Shown here piece by piece: positions 45,661 through 55,286 of a stretch of DNA of 64,000 nt. The notes below the pieces were generated by a model. The model searched no databases, was not told the origin of the DNA, and saw nothing but the letters and a program-made list of their open reading frames with translations. The DNA lies in NCBI GenBank assembly GCA_032768795.1, contig CP136490.1, positions 5,642,001 through 5,706,000 on the forward strand. The letters are read 5' to 3'. Each line of letters begins with the position of its first letter. Positions within the stretch are counted from its first letter, which is position 1. The stretch is from Tremella fuciformis. Its lineage: Eukaryota; Basidiomycota; Tremellomycetes; Tremellales; Tremellaceae. Position numbers and translations under genes: made by a program.

Positions 45661-46282
45661 ATGCCCGCTCGTCCATACCCGTTGTCTATGCAGCTAGACG
45701 GCGCGAAATCGCACATATACCTTCCTCTCTTCGCTCTACATGTGGTCTCCAGCCTGTCGCAGGAAATGCAGCCTGCTGCTGCCCGAATCCGTTCGAGCTT
45801 GGTGCTCCTGTGCTGATCTGCCCACTGAGGCGGTGCGGATCAGCATCTTCGATCTGGGATCTGCCCACCTAACCTACACTCGATGCCGCTACTGAGCCCC
45901 AGTCTTGCAGCAAGTGACGCACGAGTCATCTCACCCTCGACTGATCGCGCAAGTCATCCATTCAGCAACAATTCACCCTCGATAGGGAACATCCCATTCA
46001 CCTGCGCCTCCAAATAGTACGGGTCAGATGAAGACCAAGAAAGGAATGCGGAGCATGTCTCCACCACAGCATGAAAGGGACCTATAAGGATCGACAGCCT
46101 CTCCCAATGGCTTGGGACGATGGGAAAGGAAGGACAGTTGTTCGAAATGCGGCACGCAGGAAAACATATTGCGGCCAGGGGGGTTTCTCACCCCTTCTCG
46201 GCTTTCCCAGCTTGGGAAAGCGTCGCGGTCATCACTGATCCTAAAGTATTGACCGTATTGACTTTCACTCTCACCAGGGGAC
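45661..46282. other. intergenic region
   Basis: About 620 bp downstream of cofilin and upstream of an unrecognised plus-strand gene. I see no supportable gene or RNA. Confidence 0.4.
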
Positions 46283-47608
46283 ATGCCACCAGCTAGGAAA
46301 GACCGGCCCTATCGACCGCGTGTTCTCCCTCAACCCTTTGCCAGGCCAGCTCAGGCTCCCCCGACGACTTCGCGCAATGATGTACATAATGGCGTTCGGC
46401 CTCTGCCGTGTAACCAGCTGGACAAGGGCGAAATCGACCTGGACTACATCCGGACATGCGAGTCGGACCCCTTGGCCCTCCGCCATGCCCTCGAGGTGAG
46501 TCATTGCTCACCGGACCTTCTGGCCCAAGGAAGAAGATTGTCACTCTACTCAGGGGTAACAAGCTCATGCCAGACTCGCGCGGCGCGTCTTAGGCATATC
46601 AATCCCGAACTCGTCCGCAACGCGATATACGCGCTCCTCGCCGGCCCACCCCAGACGTACTCCCACTCCGCCCTCGAGGTTGTGCATCGTGCTGTCCGCC
46701 TCCCTCCACCGCCCCCTACCGACCCGCTGGACACTTGGGGCAATCCATGGTCTTTAGGGGTACTGGTATGGCTCGACGTCATTCTGGTCCTGTACCGACC
46801 TGTCTCCGGCGCCCCTCTCCCTTGCACAACCTCGCCGCCGACTCTACCGACATCGTCAGCGATCTCGAGCTCAGCCGGTCCACGTGGCCCAGGGGCGCGA
46901 GAGGGGATAGCAGAAACGGATCGCAGGGTATTCGGCGCCCTCACAGCGACGTCTCTGGCTGCTCGCGTGCTCATCTTCATCCCGCACGCGCACGAGAGCG
47001 TCCTGCGGGGTATGTGGGTCGCCCTCCTCTGGCTTGGCCTGGGGTACGCGGGCAGCAAGCGCGGGATAGCGGTGGATTTCTTGCTGGAGCGCTTGGCGCA
47101 GGAGTGGGAGGTCAGGGAGCAGAAGCGCAGGGGCAGGTCGGGCTCGGCGGGACAGGACCAAGACTCGCGCACAGCGACGATGCCCGCAGATGGGTGGTTG
47201 GACAGGATGAAGGAGGTTGAGAGGCGGAGATTGGAAGGGCGTCTGACTGTTGCTGAGGCATGGGAGATCTTGGTGGGCAGCGCGAGCACGAGCACCCGGT
47301 CTGTGACTGCTTGCGAGCCGCCCTCACCTGCGCCTATCTCCTCTTCTCTCCCACTAACACCTACGCCCGCGTGGGCTCAGCAACAGCAGCAGGAGCATCA
47401 TTCGCTGCTCGAGATACCGTCATCCTGGGGACCGCGCGACCGGCCCGACGAGCCGAGCCCACTGTCGTTTGTTCACCTTGTGCAGCCCATGCGACGACCG
47501 CACATGTGTGCGGAGGACCCAGCTGTGCCCCGCCGGATGGACGGATGCCAGTCTGAACCGTCGCTTTTGAATGCAGATGCACCGCATCGACGAGGTGACT
47601 GTTGGTGA
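46283..47608 (+). CDS. unrecognised protein with one hydrophobic segment
   Basis: I do not recognise a family. The ATG at 46283 opens MPPARKDRPYRPRVLPQPF, with a Pro-rich N-terminus. An intron of about 78 nt (near 46496-46573, GTGAGT to TGCCAG) probably separates RTCESDPLALRHALE from TRAARLRHINPELVRNAIYA. The middle reads EVVHRAVRLPPPPPTDPLDT and WGNPWSLGVLVWLDVILVLY, then one hydrophobic stretch (LRGMWVALLWLGLGYAGSK). A charged helical region follows (LLERLAQEWEVREQKRRGR), and the C-terminus is Ser/Pro/Gln-rich. The Pfam-free look and good codon use suggest a real, lineage-restricted gene. The intron length is a multiple of three, so retention keeps the frame. Confidence 0.6.
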   Translation: MPPARKDRPYRPRVLPQPFARPAQAPPTTSRNDVHNGVRPLPCNQLDKGEIDLDYIRTCESDPLALRHALEVSHCSPDLLAQGRRLSLYSGVTSSCQTRAARLRHINPELVRNAIYALLAGPPQTYSHSALEVVHRAVRLPPPPPTDPLDTWGNPWSLGVLVWLDVILVLYRPVSGAPLPCTTSPPTLPTSSAISSSAGPRGPGAREGIAETDRRVFGALTATSLAARVLIFIPHAHESVLRGMWVALLWLGLGYAGSKRGIAVDFLLERLAQEWEVREQKRRGRSGSAGQDQDSRTATMPADGWLDRMKEVERRRLEGRLTVAEAWEILVGSASTSTRSVTACEPPSPAPISSSLPLTPTPAWAQQQQQEHHSLLEIPSSWGPRDRPDEPSPLSFVHLVQPMRRPHMCAEDPAVPRRMDGCQSEPSLLNADAPHRRGDCW

Positions 47609-47641
47609 TGCGCAGCGCAGCGTATGCATGAAGATGAATGA

Positions 47642-48328
47642 ACTAGGTAGATCGTGCAGGAAAGTGCGCGATAGGGCGTAGCTCGTTATTTCAATTCTTT
47701 TTTAGCTCTGAATTTCTAATCAGGTATTCAAGTTATTGGTTCTCAGGCAATTTGGAAAACCTAATGCAATTCCTTGTTCTTTGGTTCCGTTAGACATGGG
47801 GGGGTGGGACACCCCCCCAAGACCCCCCCTTGCGCCTAGCGGCGCAGCCATCGCAGCCCTTACGGGTCAAGCATCCGGCAAAGCCGGATGTACTGTAGAA
47901 CATTGATTAGTTGCAAGCTAAAGCACTTCATCAAGAGATGCGCAAGTGCTTGTTGGGCATGCTAGGCTGATCAGATGATCATAGGCATGCCAAGCTGGTC
48001 ACAGGGGCTATGTCACAGCTGCCACCTGGCAAGCCTATTGCAGTCTTGTCAGACTTGCGCTATTGTAACCATTTTGGTGCAATGATAGGGCAGGGTATGG
48101 CAGTAGCTATGTAGGCGATTGGTTCTGCTACAGAGATCATTCCATGCATCAGCCTCATGCATAGATCTTTATTCTCTGATGAAAGGCAATTTGGCAAGGA
48201 CACAATGCATATTAGGATTGTGCTGATGAAATCAGAATGGCCGGAATTTTCTTATTTAATTCCCCCATTTACCGTTTTCGTTCCAGGGACACCCGCAGAA
48301 ATTCGCCCCGTAAGAGCTACGCTGATGA
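47642..48328 (+). repeat. 687-bp direct repeat, copy A (mobile-element-like)
   Basis: This block recurs in the same orientation at 52585-53271. I see no mismatch by reading, and the constant offset of 4943 at both ends excludes net indels. Base composition is visibly less GC-rich than the neighbouring genes. It carries five consecutive perfect hairpins at 47798-47991. I see no protein of a transposase or reverse transcriptase. The ends are not TG...CA, so it is not an obvious LTR. An 8-bp GATGAATG occurs just before (47632-47639) and overlapping the 3' end (48324-48331) of copy A, a weak target-duplication candidate not matched at copy B. It lies 632 bp upstream of the PDK1 start. Confidence 0.9.
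47798..47991. other. array of five perfect hairpins inside repeat copy A
   Basis: In order: GGGGGGGT (47798-47805) pairs with ACCCCCCC (47811-47818). TGCGCC (47831-47836) pairs with GGCGCA (47841-47846). CATCCGGC (47872-47879) pairs with GCCGGATG (47883-47890). AAGCACTT (47921-47928) pairs with AAGTGCTT (47944-47951). GGCATGC (47956-47962) pairs with GCATGCC (47985-47991). The same array recurs 4943 bases further right. Five perfect stems in under 200 bases suggest a structured RNA or transposon-end structure. Confidence 0.8.
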
Positions 48329-48960
48329 ATGCTGGAAGCAGTGTCGTGTCACATGGGTGAGACTGGAGATCTACGTTCAGGGATTCTCGGTGGGTTTAGA
48401 CTGGTTTCTGGTTTCTCGACTGCGGCTGTGGGCTGGTGGGCCTGGGCTGGGCTACTCGTATCATTCAAAATCAACGGTGGAGTCTCTTTTCTCGCACTGT
48501 ACATAGACTCCATCACCATCCCCATCACCATCACCACCCTTTGAGATCGGTACGCCGGCCGCGCCTTCCGGGTCGAGACCCGGCCATTCGTTGCATCGCA
48601 CCACCACCCTCACTCACCAGCCGGATCTCCCCGAACCCAAGAAAGCCAAATCTTTCTTTCGCCTTGGCCTTCGCTTCGCGCATCCGTCTTCGACATGTCG
48701 AGCACCGCGGTACGACCGCCGCTGTAGCTCGGCGACCACGTCAGCCACTGACCGACTGCGTTGGTGTGTCAGCGTGCGAGCGACCCTCCGACCGCTACTC
48801 GAGTACGGCGGGAGAGAAAGGAGGTCCTCCCTTGCGTTGGTTGCTCCCAGTTCCGACCGACCGAGCACCGAGCCGCCAGTGCCCAGGCCAGATCGATCTG
48901 CACTTGCCTCTATCCACCTTTGCATCGACCGACCCCTAATACACTAACACCCTCGCCAAG
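48329..48960. other. upstream region of the PDK1-like kinase gene
   Basis: This 632-bp stretch lies between repeat copy A and the kinase start. It becomes CT-rich and then CG-rich toward the start codon, as expected for promoter and leader. No supportable gene. Confidence 0.4.
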
Positions 48961-51900
48961 ATGGCCACGGCCATCCACCCCTCGCCGGTCCCGACACCAT
49001 CGGCCGGCCCGCCCACCCCGCCCAAGGCGTACCCCAACTTCCCCCGTATACCCCAGGGAGCCCACAGCGCCCACGGCTCGGCGTCCGGCTCGGGCTCGTC
49101 GCCCTCGTCGCCGCACCCCTCCGTGCAGCGCAACGCCTCGACCTCGTCCTCGCGCTCCAACACCACCACCTCGTCCACCTCGTCGCTCCTCGCTGCCCCC
49201 ATCCGCCCGCCGCCCATCGAGACCCGCACGGCGGCCACCACCACCCCTGTCAACCTCCCCTCCCGGCCCAGCTCGACAGACGCGTCGTTTGTCAGCCCCG
49301 TGAATGGCGCCGGGAACGGCTACGGCTATGCAAACGGCGGGAGCGGCCACAATTCGGATGTCGAACCCCCTGTAGGGCTCTATGGCGGCCGCGGATTTTC
49401 GCGAAACGGGCCGCGCACGGCGAGACAGGCAACGACGCCCTTACCGCCTGCAATCGTCACATATCCTCATCAGCCCCATCGTGGCGAGACGTACGGTGGG
49501 CTTCCATCGGTTCCGTATCCGCCTTTATCCCCCACGACACCAAGAGCCCTCCACACGCCTTGGTATGCCAATGAAGATCTGCGGCCTGATACGCCGGAGC
49601 AGCGCGGACCGGTTACGGTCACAGTATCGCTCGACGATGTCACGCCGCCTATGGCTGGGCCGTCCAGAGGCCGGTCGGGTATCGGCAGCACACCCGCGTC
49701 GCCTATTGCGCGAGCGCAGCGAAATCTCAGTGTTGATGGGCGGAGGCCCAGCACTGCAGATGGGACGATGAGCGACCGCGAGAGGAGGCAGAGTGTAGCC
49801 AGTCAGGGCAGCGCGTCGGGCCAAAGAAAGCACTCGTTGCGAGATTATGTTCTCGGCGAGGAGCTTGGTCGTGGAAGCTATAGCACTGTAAGCCATCCGT
49901 GCGATTCTTGAGATACTTGCTGAACTGTGAGGTCGTACAAGCCACTCTGGCCGCTCAGACGCACTCGCCTACCTCCCCTCGACCCCCACGGCAGTTTGCC
50001 ATAAAGATCATCAGCCAGTCTCACCTCGTCGCCGAAAAGAAGGCAAAATACGCCAAGATCGAGCGCGATGCCCTCATTCGGCTGGCAACTCCTCGTCAGT
50101 CGGCCACTTCGCCCACTTCAGCAAAGGGCCACAGGCGCGGCATGTCCAGCTCCTCGTCCGCCGGTATCCCGTCAGCTGTCGTACACGCCGGTGGCGGCAA
50201 GAGACGGTCGTCGACCAGTTTGGCAGGTGCCCCTGCGTCTTCGGCCCGCAGAGATAGCGCAAATGTCGCTGCCCTGCCTATCCCGCAATCGGCGGCACGG
50301 GATCGCCTCTCCGTGGTCACGACTCTTACCGACAGTACCAGTTCTGGCGGGACGTACGCCACCTCGCCTTTGAGCTCTGTGAGCAATGTGCCTCTCTCGC
50401 CGACTCTGATGGCCGGACGAAGACCCAGTAGGTCGGCGGATCCGCCCGAAGTAGTTCCCGAGAGATCGGAGGACGGCCATTCGACCATCATTGATCTAGG
50501 CATTCGCTCAAGGCCACCATCGCCGGTCAAGGAGGAAGCGTCGCCGGAAAAGATTGTCAATGTGTTGCCCCCTGATGGGTCAAACCTGCAAGGCGTCGAA
50601 GAGAAGCTACTGCCGACTCCAGCGCCATCCAAGACGTCCTTCGACATCTCCCGCTCACCGGATCTATCGCGAGATGGTTTCGTTGGTCCTCGCGAGCGAC
50701 ATGCGAACGACCGCCAGACGCCTCGAAAGCGCCGTCAGTCCCTTGCACCGTCCGAGAAGTCCGTCAAGAGCGGTCGCATACCTCTTGGTCACCCGGGTGT
50801 CATCCGACTTCACTCCACCTTCAACGACGATACGAGCTTGTACTTCGTCCTTGATCTCGCGAAGAATGGTGAATTGCTCAGCTGGATCCGCAAGTACGGT
50901 TCGTTTGATCTCGACTCCGCGCGTTACTATACTGCCCAGCTTGTCGATACAGTCGAATTCATGCACGACAAGGGCGTCATCCATCGCGATCTCAAGCCGG
51001 AGAACATATTGCTCGACGGCGACATGCGGACGAAAATTACGGACTTCGGTAGCGCCAAGCTTCTCTTCCAAGAGGGACCAGGACCCATGTCTGCTCAAGA
51101 GGATGGGAAGAAGCGCTCCTTCGTTGGCTCGGCGGACTTTGTCAGCCCAGAGGTCTTGCGAAACGAGGTCGCGGTTCCTGCTTCGGACATCTGGGCTATC
51201 GGCTGTATCCTGTATCACTTGATCGTTGGCAAGCCGCCATTCCGCGGCGCCACAGATTACCTCACTTTCCAGAAGATCCTGAAGAAGGACATGTCTTTCC
51301 CTCCAGAGTTCGACCCGGACGCTCAGGCTCTCGTTGAGCTGATCTTGAATCTCGACCCGACTAAGCGACCGTCAATTTCCGAGATCAAGTCTCACCCCTT
51401 CTTTGCGACGGTCGACTGGTCGACCCTTTGGACGTGCCCCGCCCCGATCTTGCACACCGGTCTCAACAAACCAGTCACGACGCTGGCGACAGTGGACCCG
51501 AACAGTGACATATGGGCGGTGTTTGATGACGAGGTCTCTGACGGAGGCTTCGAGTATGACGATGGGCCGTCGTCGTCTGCTCCGTCTGCCCCTCAGTCTC
51601 CGACGATCCCCCAAGATCTGTCACGCGAGCCGAGGCTGGATCAAAGGGCCGCCGCACAGGCTCTGCAGACGACCAACACGGAGTTGTTCGCACAGGCTCA
51701 CGAAGCGGGTAGCGACCTGGAGAACAGTGCGTATGGAGATCTAGAGCCTCCACGCCGAGCATGGATGGGCGGAACGAGAAGTGCCAGGACGAGCTCGAGC
51801 AGCAGCGGGAATCGCATGGCCCTCACGGGTCTGCTGGAAAGTATGCGGCTGCAGTCCCCGATCTTCAATGGCAGTCCTGCGACGCGAGGTGGGAGCAGCC

Positions 51901-52455
51901 GGACGAGCAGGACCAGTGTGCGCAGCGATGAGATGAGGATCATGATGGGTCCGGGGCAGAAGGACCGGTCGGCTGTTGGCGGCGACTTGTCCAAGTGGTA
52001 TGTCTATTCGCTTCACTTCTGCGGCGAAGAGGCTCACGCACAGGCAACCGCTGCTGCTTGCCAACGAGAGGATCGTGCACACTTCGCACATCCTCGTCCG
52101 GCCCCCTTCGACGCACATCCCTTCGTTCCTCCTTACCGTCAAGCACCGTCAGCTCATCCTGACCGACTTTCCACGGCTCATCACGGTCAAGGAAGAGACA
52201 TCCGCCCCGGGCGGCTTGCAGATCAAGAACGAATGCGTTTTCGTCTCGCAGCCCAGTGCGGCGTCTGGTTGGTCGCGCAACTCGAGAGGGGAAGTAGTGG
52301 GCACGGCCACCATACCTAATCGGGTGATGGACGTGCAGGACCGAGGGAGGAATGGGTTTCTGGTGCAGACTGCCGCGAATGCCTATCATTTTGTGGCGGA
52401 CACCGAGGAGGAGAAGGACAAGTGGATGGTCCATCTCCGCAGGGTTGTTGCGTAG
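48961..52455 (+). CDS. PDK1/Pkh-type protein kinase with C-terminal PH-like domain
   Basis: PDK1-family kinases phosphorylate activation loops of AGC kinases (Ypk, Sch9, Pkc1) and act in sphingolipid, wall-integrity and growth signalling. The ATG at 48961 opens MATAIHPSPVPTPSAGPPTP, a Ser/Pro-rich N-terminus of about 290 residues. The kinase domain starts YVLGEELGRGSYSTVVQA, with AIKII as the catalytic Lys. An insert of about 230 Ser-rich residues follows RDALIRLATP before HPGVIRLHSTF. Then come VIHRDLKPENILLDG, DFGSAKLLF and SFVGSADFVSPEVL, the PDK1-type activation loop. The C-terminus (LANERIVHTSHILVRPPSTH onward, ending WMVHLRRVVA) is a PH-like fold. Introns: 49888-49932 and about 51998-52046. 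It lies between the two 687-bp repeats. Confidence 0.92.
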
Positions 52456-52584
52456 TGCTGGAGATGCGTAGGGGAGATGAGTTGCGTAGGGAAGAGGACG
52501 TGAGGCGAGGAGTTGTAATGATGACCGAGAGTAATGTGCATATACGAGGCATGCATCGGGCAATGCTAGTACCGTAATTTTACC

Positions 52585-53271
52585 ACTAGGTAGATCGTGC
52601 AGGAAAGTGCGCGATAGGGCGTAGCTCGTTATTTCAATTCTTTTTTAGCTCTGAATTTCTAATCAGGTATTCAAGTTATTGGTTCTCAGGCAATTTGGAA
52701 AACCTAATGCAATTCCTTGTTCTTTGGTTCCGTTAGACATGGGGGGGTGGGACACCCCCCCAAGACCCCCCCTTGCGCCTAGCGGCGCAGCCATCGCAGC
52801 CCTTACGGGTCAAGCATCCGGCAAAGCCGGATGTACTGTAGAACATTGATTAGTTGCAAGCTAAAGCACTTCATCAAGAGATGCGCAAGTGCTTGTTGGG
52901 CATGCTAGGCTGATCAGATGATCATAGGCATGCCAAGCTGGTCACAGGGGCTATGTCACAGCTGCCACCTGGCAAGCCTATTGCAGTCTTGTCAGACTTG
53001 CGCTATTGTAACCATTTTGGTGCAATGATAGGGCAGGGTATGGCAGTAGCTATGTAGGCGATTGGTTCTGCTACAGAGATCATTCCATGCATCAGCCTCA
53101 TGCATAGATCTTTATTCTCTGATGAAAGGCAATTTGGCAAGGACACAATGCATATTAGGATTGTGCTGATGAAATCAGAATGGCCGGAATTTTCTTATTT
53201 AATTCCCCCATTTACCGTTTTCGTTCCAGGGACACCCGCAGAAATTCGCCCCGTAAGAGCTACGCTGATGA
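52585..53271 (+). repeat. 687-bp direct repeat, copy B (mobile-element-like)
   Basis: Second copy of the block at 47642-48328, same orientation, with the same hairpin array (52741-52934). It begins 130 bp after the PDK1 stop codon and ends 121 bp before the ATG of the Med9-like gene, so it probably supplies that gene's promoter or leader. Its flanks (TTTTACC before, GTGTCTG after) show no target duplication. The absence of duplications at copy B could reflect recombination between elements after insertion. Confidence 0.9.
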
Positions 53272-53392
53272 GTGTCTGCCGACCGAGCTTGTCATCAGCC
53301 AGCAACGGAGTGGAGGCTGTCCCAAGCCTTCCAAGTTGAAGACCGGTCTTTCTCCTATCGTCGTATCTTTCCTCTTGCGACAGGCAACTGGC

Positions 53393-54039
53393 ATGAGCAT
53401 CGCTCCTGCTCCTCCTGGTCCTGGAGACGCTGGTCCGTCCACCCAAGCGAACGGCACGTCCAACGGCCAAACGTCCGATGCAGCCGCAGACCCACCCCTA
53501 GCGGCATTCCAATCGGTCTTACCCCTCGTCGACGACCTCTTGCACCTTGTTGCCGCCCAGGCGGCCGGTACCGAGCCCGCCGACGGGATCATAGCCAAGG
53601 TGAGCCCGTTATCACCTCTCACATCACATGTTACACCCGCAGGACGTAGCTCGTTGCATGCCAGGAGCGTGCACCCGAATCAGTCGCATCGCTGGCCCGC
53701 TCTTTCGCTGGTCATTTTGCTGACTCCTTAGGCGCGCCAGCTCAATGTCGCCCTGGAGAGCATGAAGAACGCTGCTCTGTCCCTTCCCGGCGGATCGATC
53801 TCTACTGCGCGCTTGATGGAAGTCGAGGGTATACTTGCCATCGAGGCTGAGCGACGGAGGTGAGTAAACCTCCTTCCTTTTCTCTTCTCGTGGCTGAGAG
53901 GCGATGGCTGAAGCGCAGATCGACACTGCGGGCATTCGCTGCCACCCTTACGCCCGCCGCGGACGGCTTAGGAGATACTGGGGATGCAGGCGAGGAGAGC
54001 CGACTACCATCCCCCGCCCCGAAGCTGGACACCCAATGA
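53393..54039 (+). CDS. Mediator Med9-like small helical protein
   Basis: The tentative identity rests on size and pattern. The ATG at 53393 opens MSIAPAPPGPGDAGPSTQAN. After a Pro/Ser/Gly-rich leader come ADPPLAAFQSVLPLVDDLLH and LVAAQAAGTEPADGIIAK. An intron of about 130 nt leads to ARQLNVALESMKNAALSLPG and GSISTARLMEVEGILAIEAE RR. A second intron near 53861-53919 joins STLRAFAATLTPAADGLGD. The total is about 150 residues, with two predicted helices and LPG between them, as in Med9/Cse2. No catalytic motif is visible. Repeat copy B lies immediately upstream. Confidence 0.42.
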
Positions 54040-54239
54040 ACGCGCTCTTGGCATCCATATACCCGGCACAGTCATACCCCTCACATGTACTGTACTCGTA
54101 GCAACATTGTAGAGTGGTGCATTCTTTCTCAATTCCCAAATAGCCTCCTCTCACACACACGAGCAGATGATCTATGGCCACTCCTCACGCCTGTAGCCTA
54201 TAATTGTCCCTCCCTCGCCATCTCAGTCCCCGCCGACGC

Positions 54240-54924
54240 CTACTCGGCGGCAGTCTCGCCTCCCTCGCTCGCGGGCGGTTTGCGCGAGATGATGCTCATG
54301 CGTTCTGCTGGTCAGATACTCAATCAGTCGGCGGACGAGGAGGACGTACGGTGTCGCAGCAGAGCGCGGTCTGGCAAGGGCCTGCCGTCCGAGGTCTGGC
54401 CGTCACTTGGGCGCATCTCAAGCTCGGCCTCGACGTAGACGGTAGAGCTGTCATCAGCATCCTCTCTACTTTGTCCCCATTCAGATTCCTGAGCTCACCC
54501 TTTGCCGGCGCGCGCGAGCTGCTCGTGCGTAGCCTCGTTGAATGCGAACACGGTGTGCCAGCTGGTCTGCGGGACTTGTGCTGCAACGTCAGCTCAGATG
54601 ATTCACCCCAACGGCAAGAACGTACTGCCGTCCTCCTTCTGCACGGGCGCGCCGACGGCGGTAGCTACGGGGTAGGTGTAGTATGGCTTTCCTGAAGTCG
54701 TCTGCGAGTCAGCCCAGTCTACCTAAGAGCTCTCCTGACTCACGGTAAGCTTCTGTGGGTCGGCACCGAGGCGGCCGATGAGGGTGACCTTGGACAAGTC
54801 GGCAGCAGCGCGGGAAGTGCTGAAAGCCTAGGACATCAGCTGAACGTTTGCTCTACAGGACCTGCTAGCTGACCCGGGCCGAGATGGGCAGCACCACGGC
54901 GCGAGAACGAATGGCGGAGAGCAT
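54240..54924 (-). CDS. rim1: mitochondrial single-stranded DNA-binding protein
   Basis: Rim1/mtSSB coats single-stranded mitochondrial DNA during replication. The ATG at 54924 opens MLSAIRSRAVVLPISAR, a basic, amphipathic presequence. After an intron comes AFSTSRAAADLSKVTLIGRL GADPQKLT, the first strand of the OB fold. Further exons give GKPYYTYPVATAVGAPVQKE, then SWHTVFAFNEATHEQLARAG KGSTVYVEAELEMRPSDGQ. The conserved SWHTVFAFN-KGSTVYVEAELE core is clear. The short tail is mildly acidic and ends EGGETAAE. At least five short introns. The penultimate acceptor is probably the downstream CAGCAG copy, since the alternative gives an early stop. It converges with the Med9-like gene. Confidence 0.86.
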
Positions 54925-55286
54925 GGTGAGTTGCGAAGTGAGCTGGTGGTAGAGATGAGGTTGATGGGTCAGTCGGGTGGCGCTGGGTTTGTGTATACTT
55001 TCGAGCTCTTTCGCTGAAACGCAGAGCGGCGAGAGAACAACAGGCTTTCTTGAAGTAGTTGTGACTGCAGGGGGAGAGGAGCGCAGGAGGAGAGGTGGAC
55101 GGCGACGGGACCGGGCATGGTGGCGACGCGCTCTTGATGCCACATGGCCCGGAAATCCGGCGATATATGACTTTGCCACCCATCCCTAATCCCCTGGTGT
55201 CCACCTTTGATTTCTGAACGAACCGTTGAAGAGTGGCTACACTGTATCTCGTGACTCGACGTGCTCCCATCCATGTCGCCGGCAAG
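54925..55286. other. divergent promoter region with an upstream ORF ending on the next start codon
   Basis: The gap between rim1 (minus) and the TFIIB-like gene (plus) is 362 bp. A six-codon plus-strand upstream ORF begins at 55273 (ATGTCGCCGGCAAGATGA). Its stop TGA (55288-55290) overlaps the main ATG (55287-55289) in an ATGA arrangement, which favours termination-reinitiation. I see no other gene. Confidence 0.6.

Noticed and set aside
47642..48328. Solo LTR of a known retrotransposon
   Set aside because: Ends are not TG...CA, there is no primer-binding or polypurine tract, and no consistent target-site duplication at both copies. Element type is left open.
48157..48360. Short ORF inside the repeat (MHRSLFSDERQ...)
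   Set aside because: It reads past the repeat end differently in the two copies and matches no transposase or reverse transcriptase I know.
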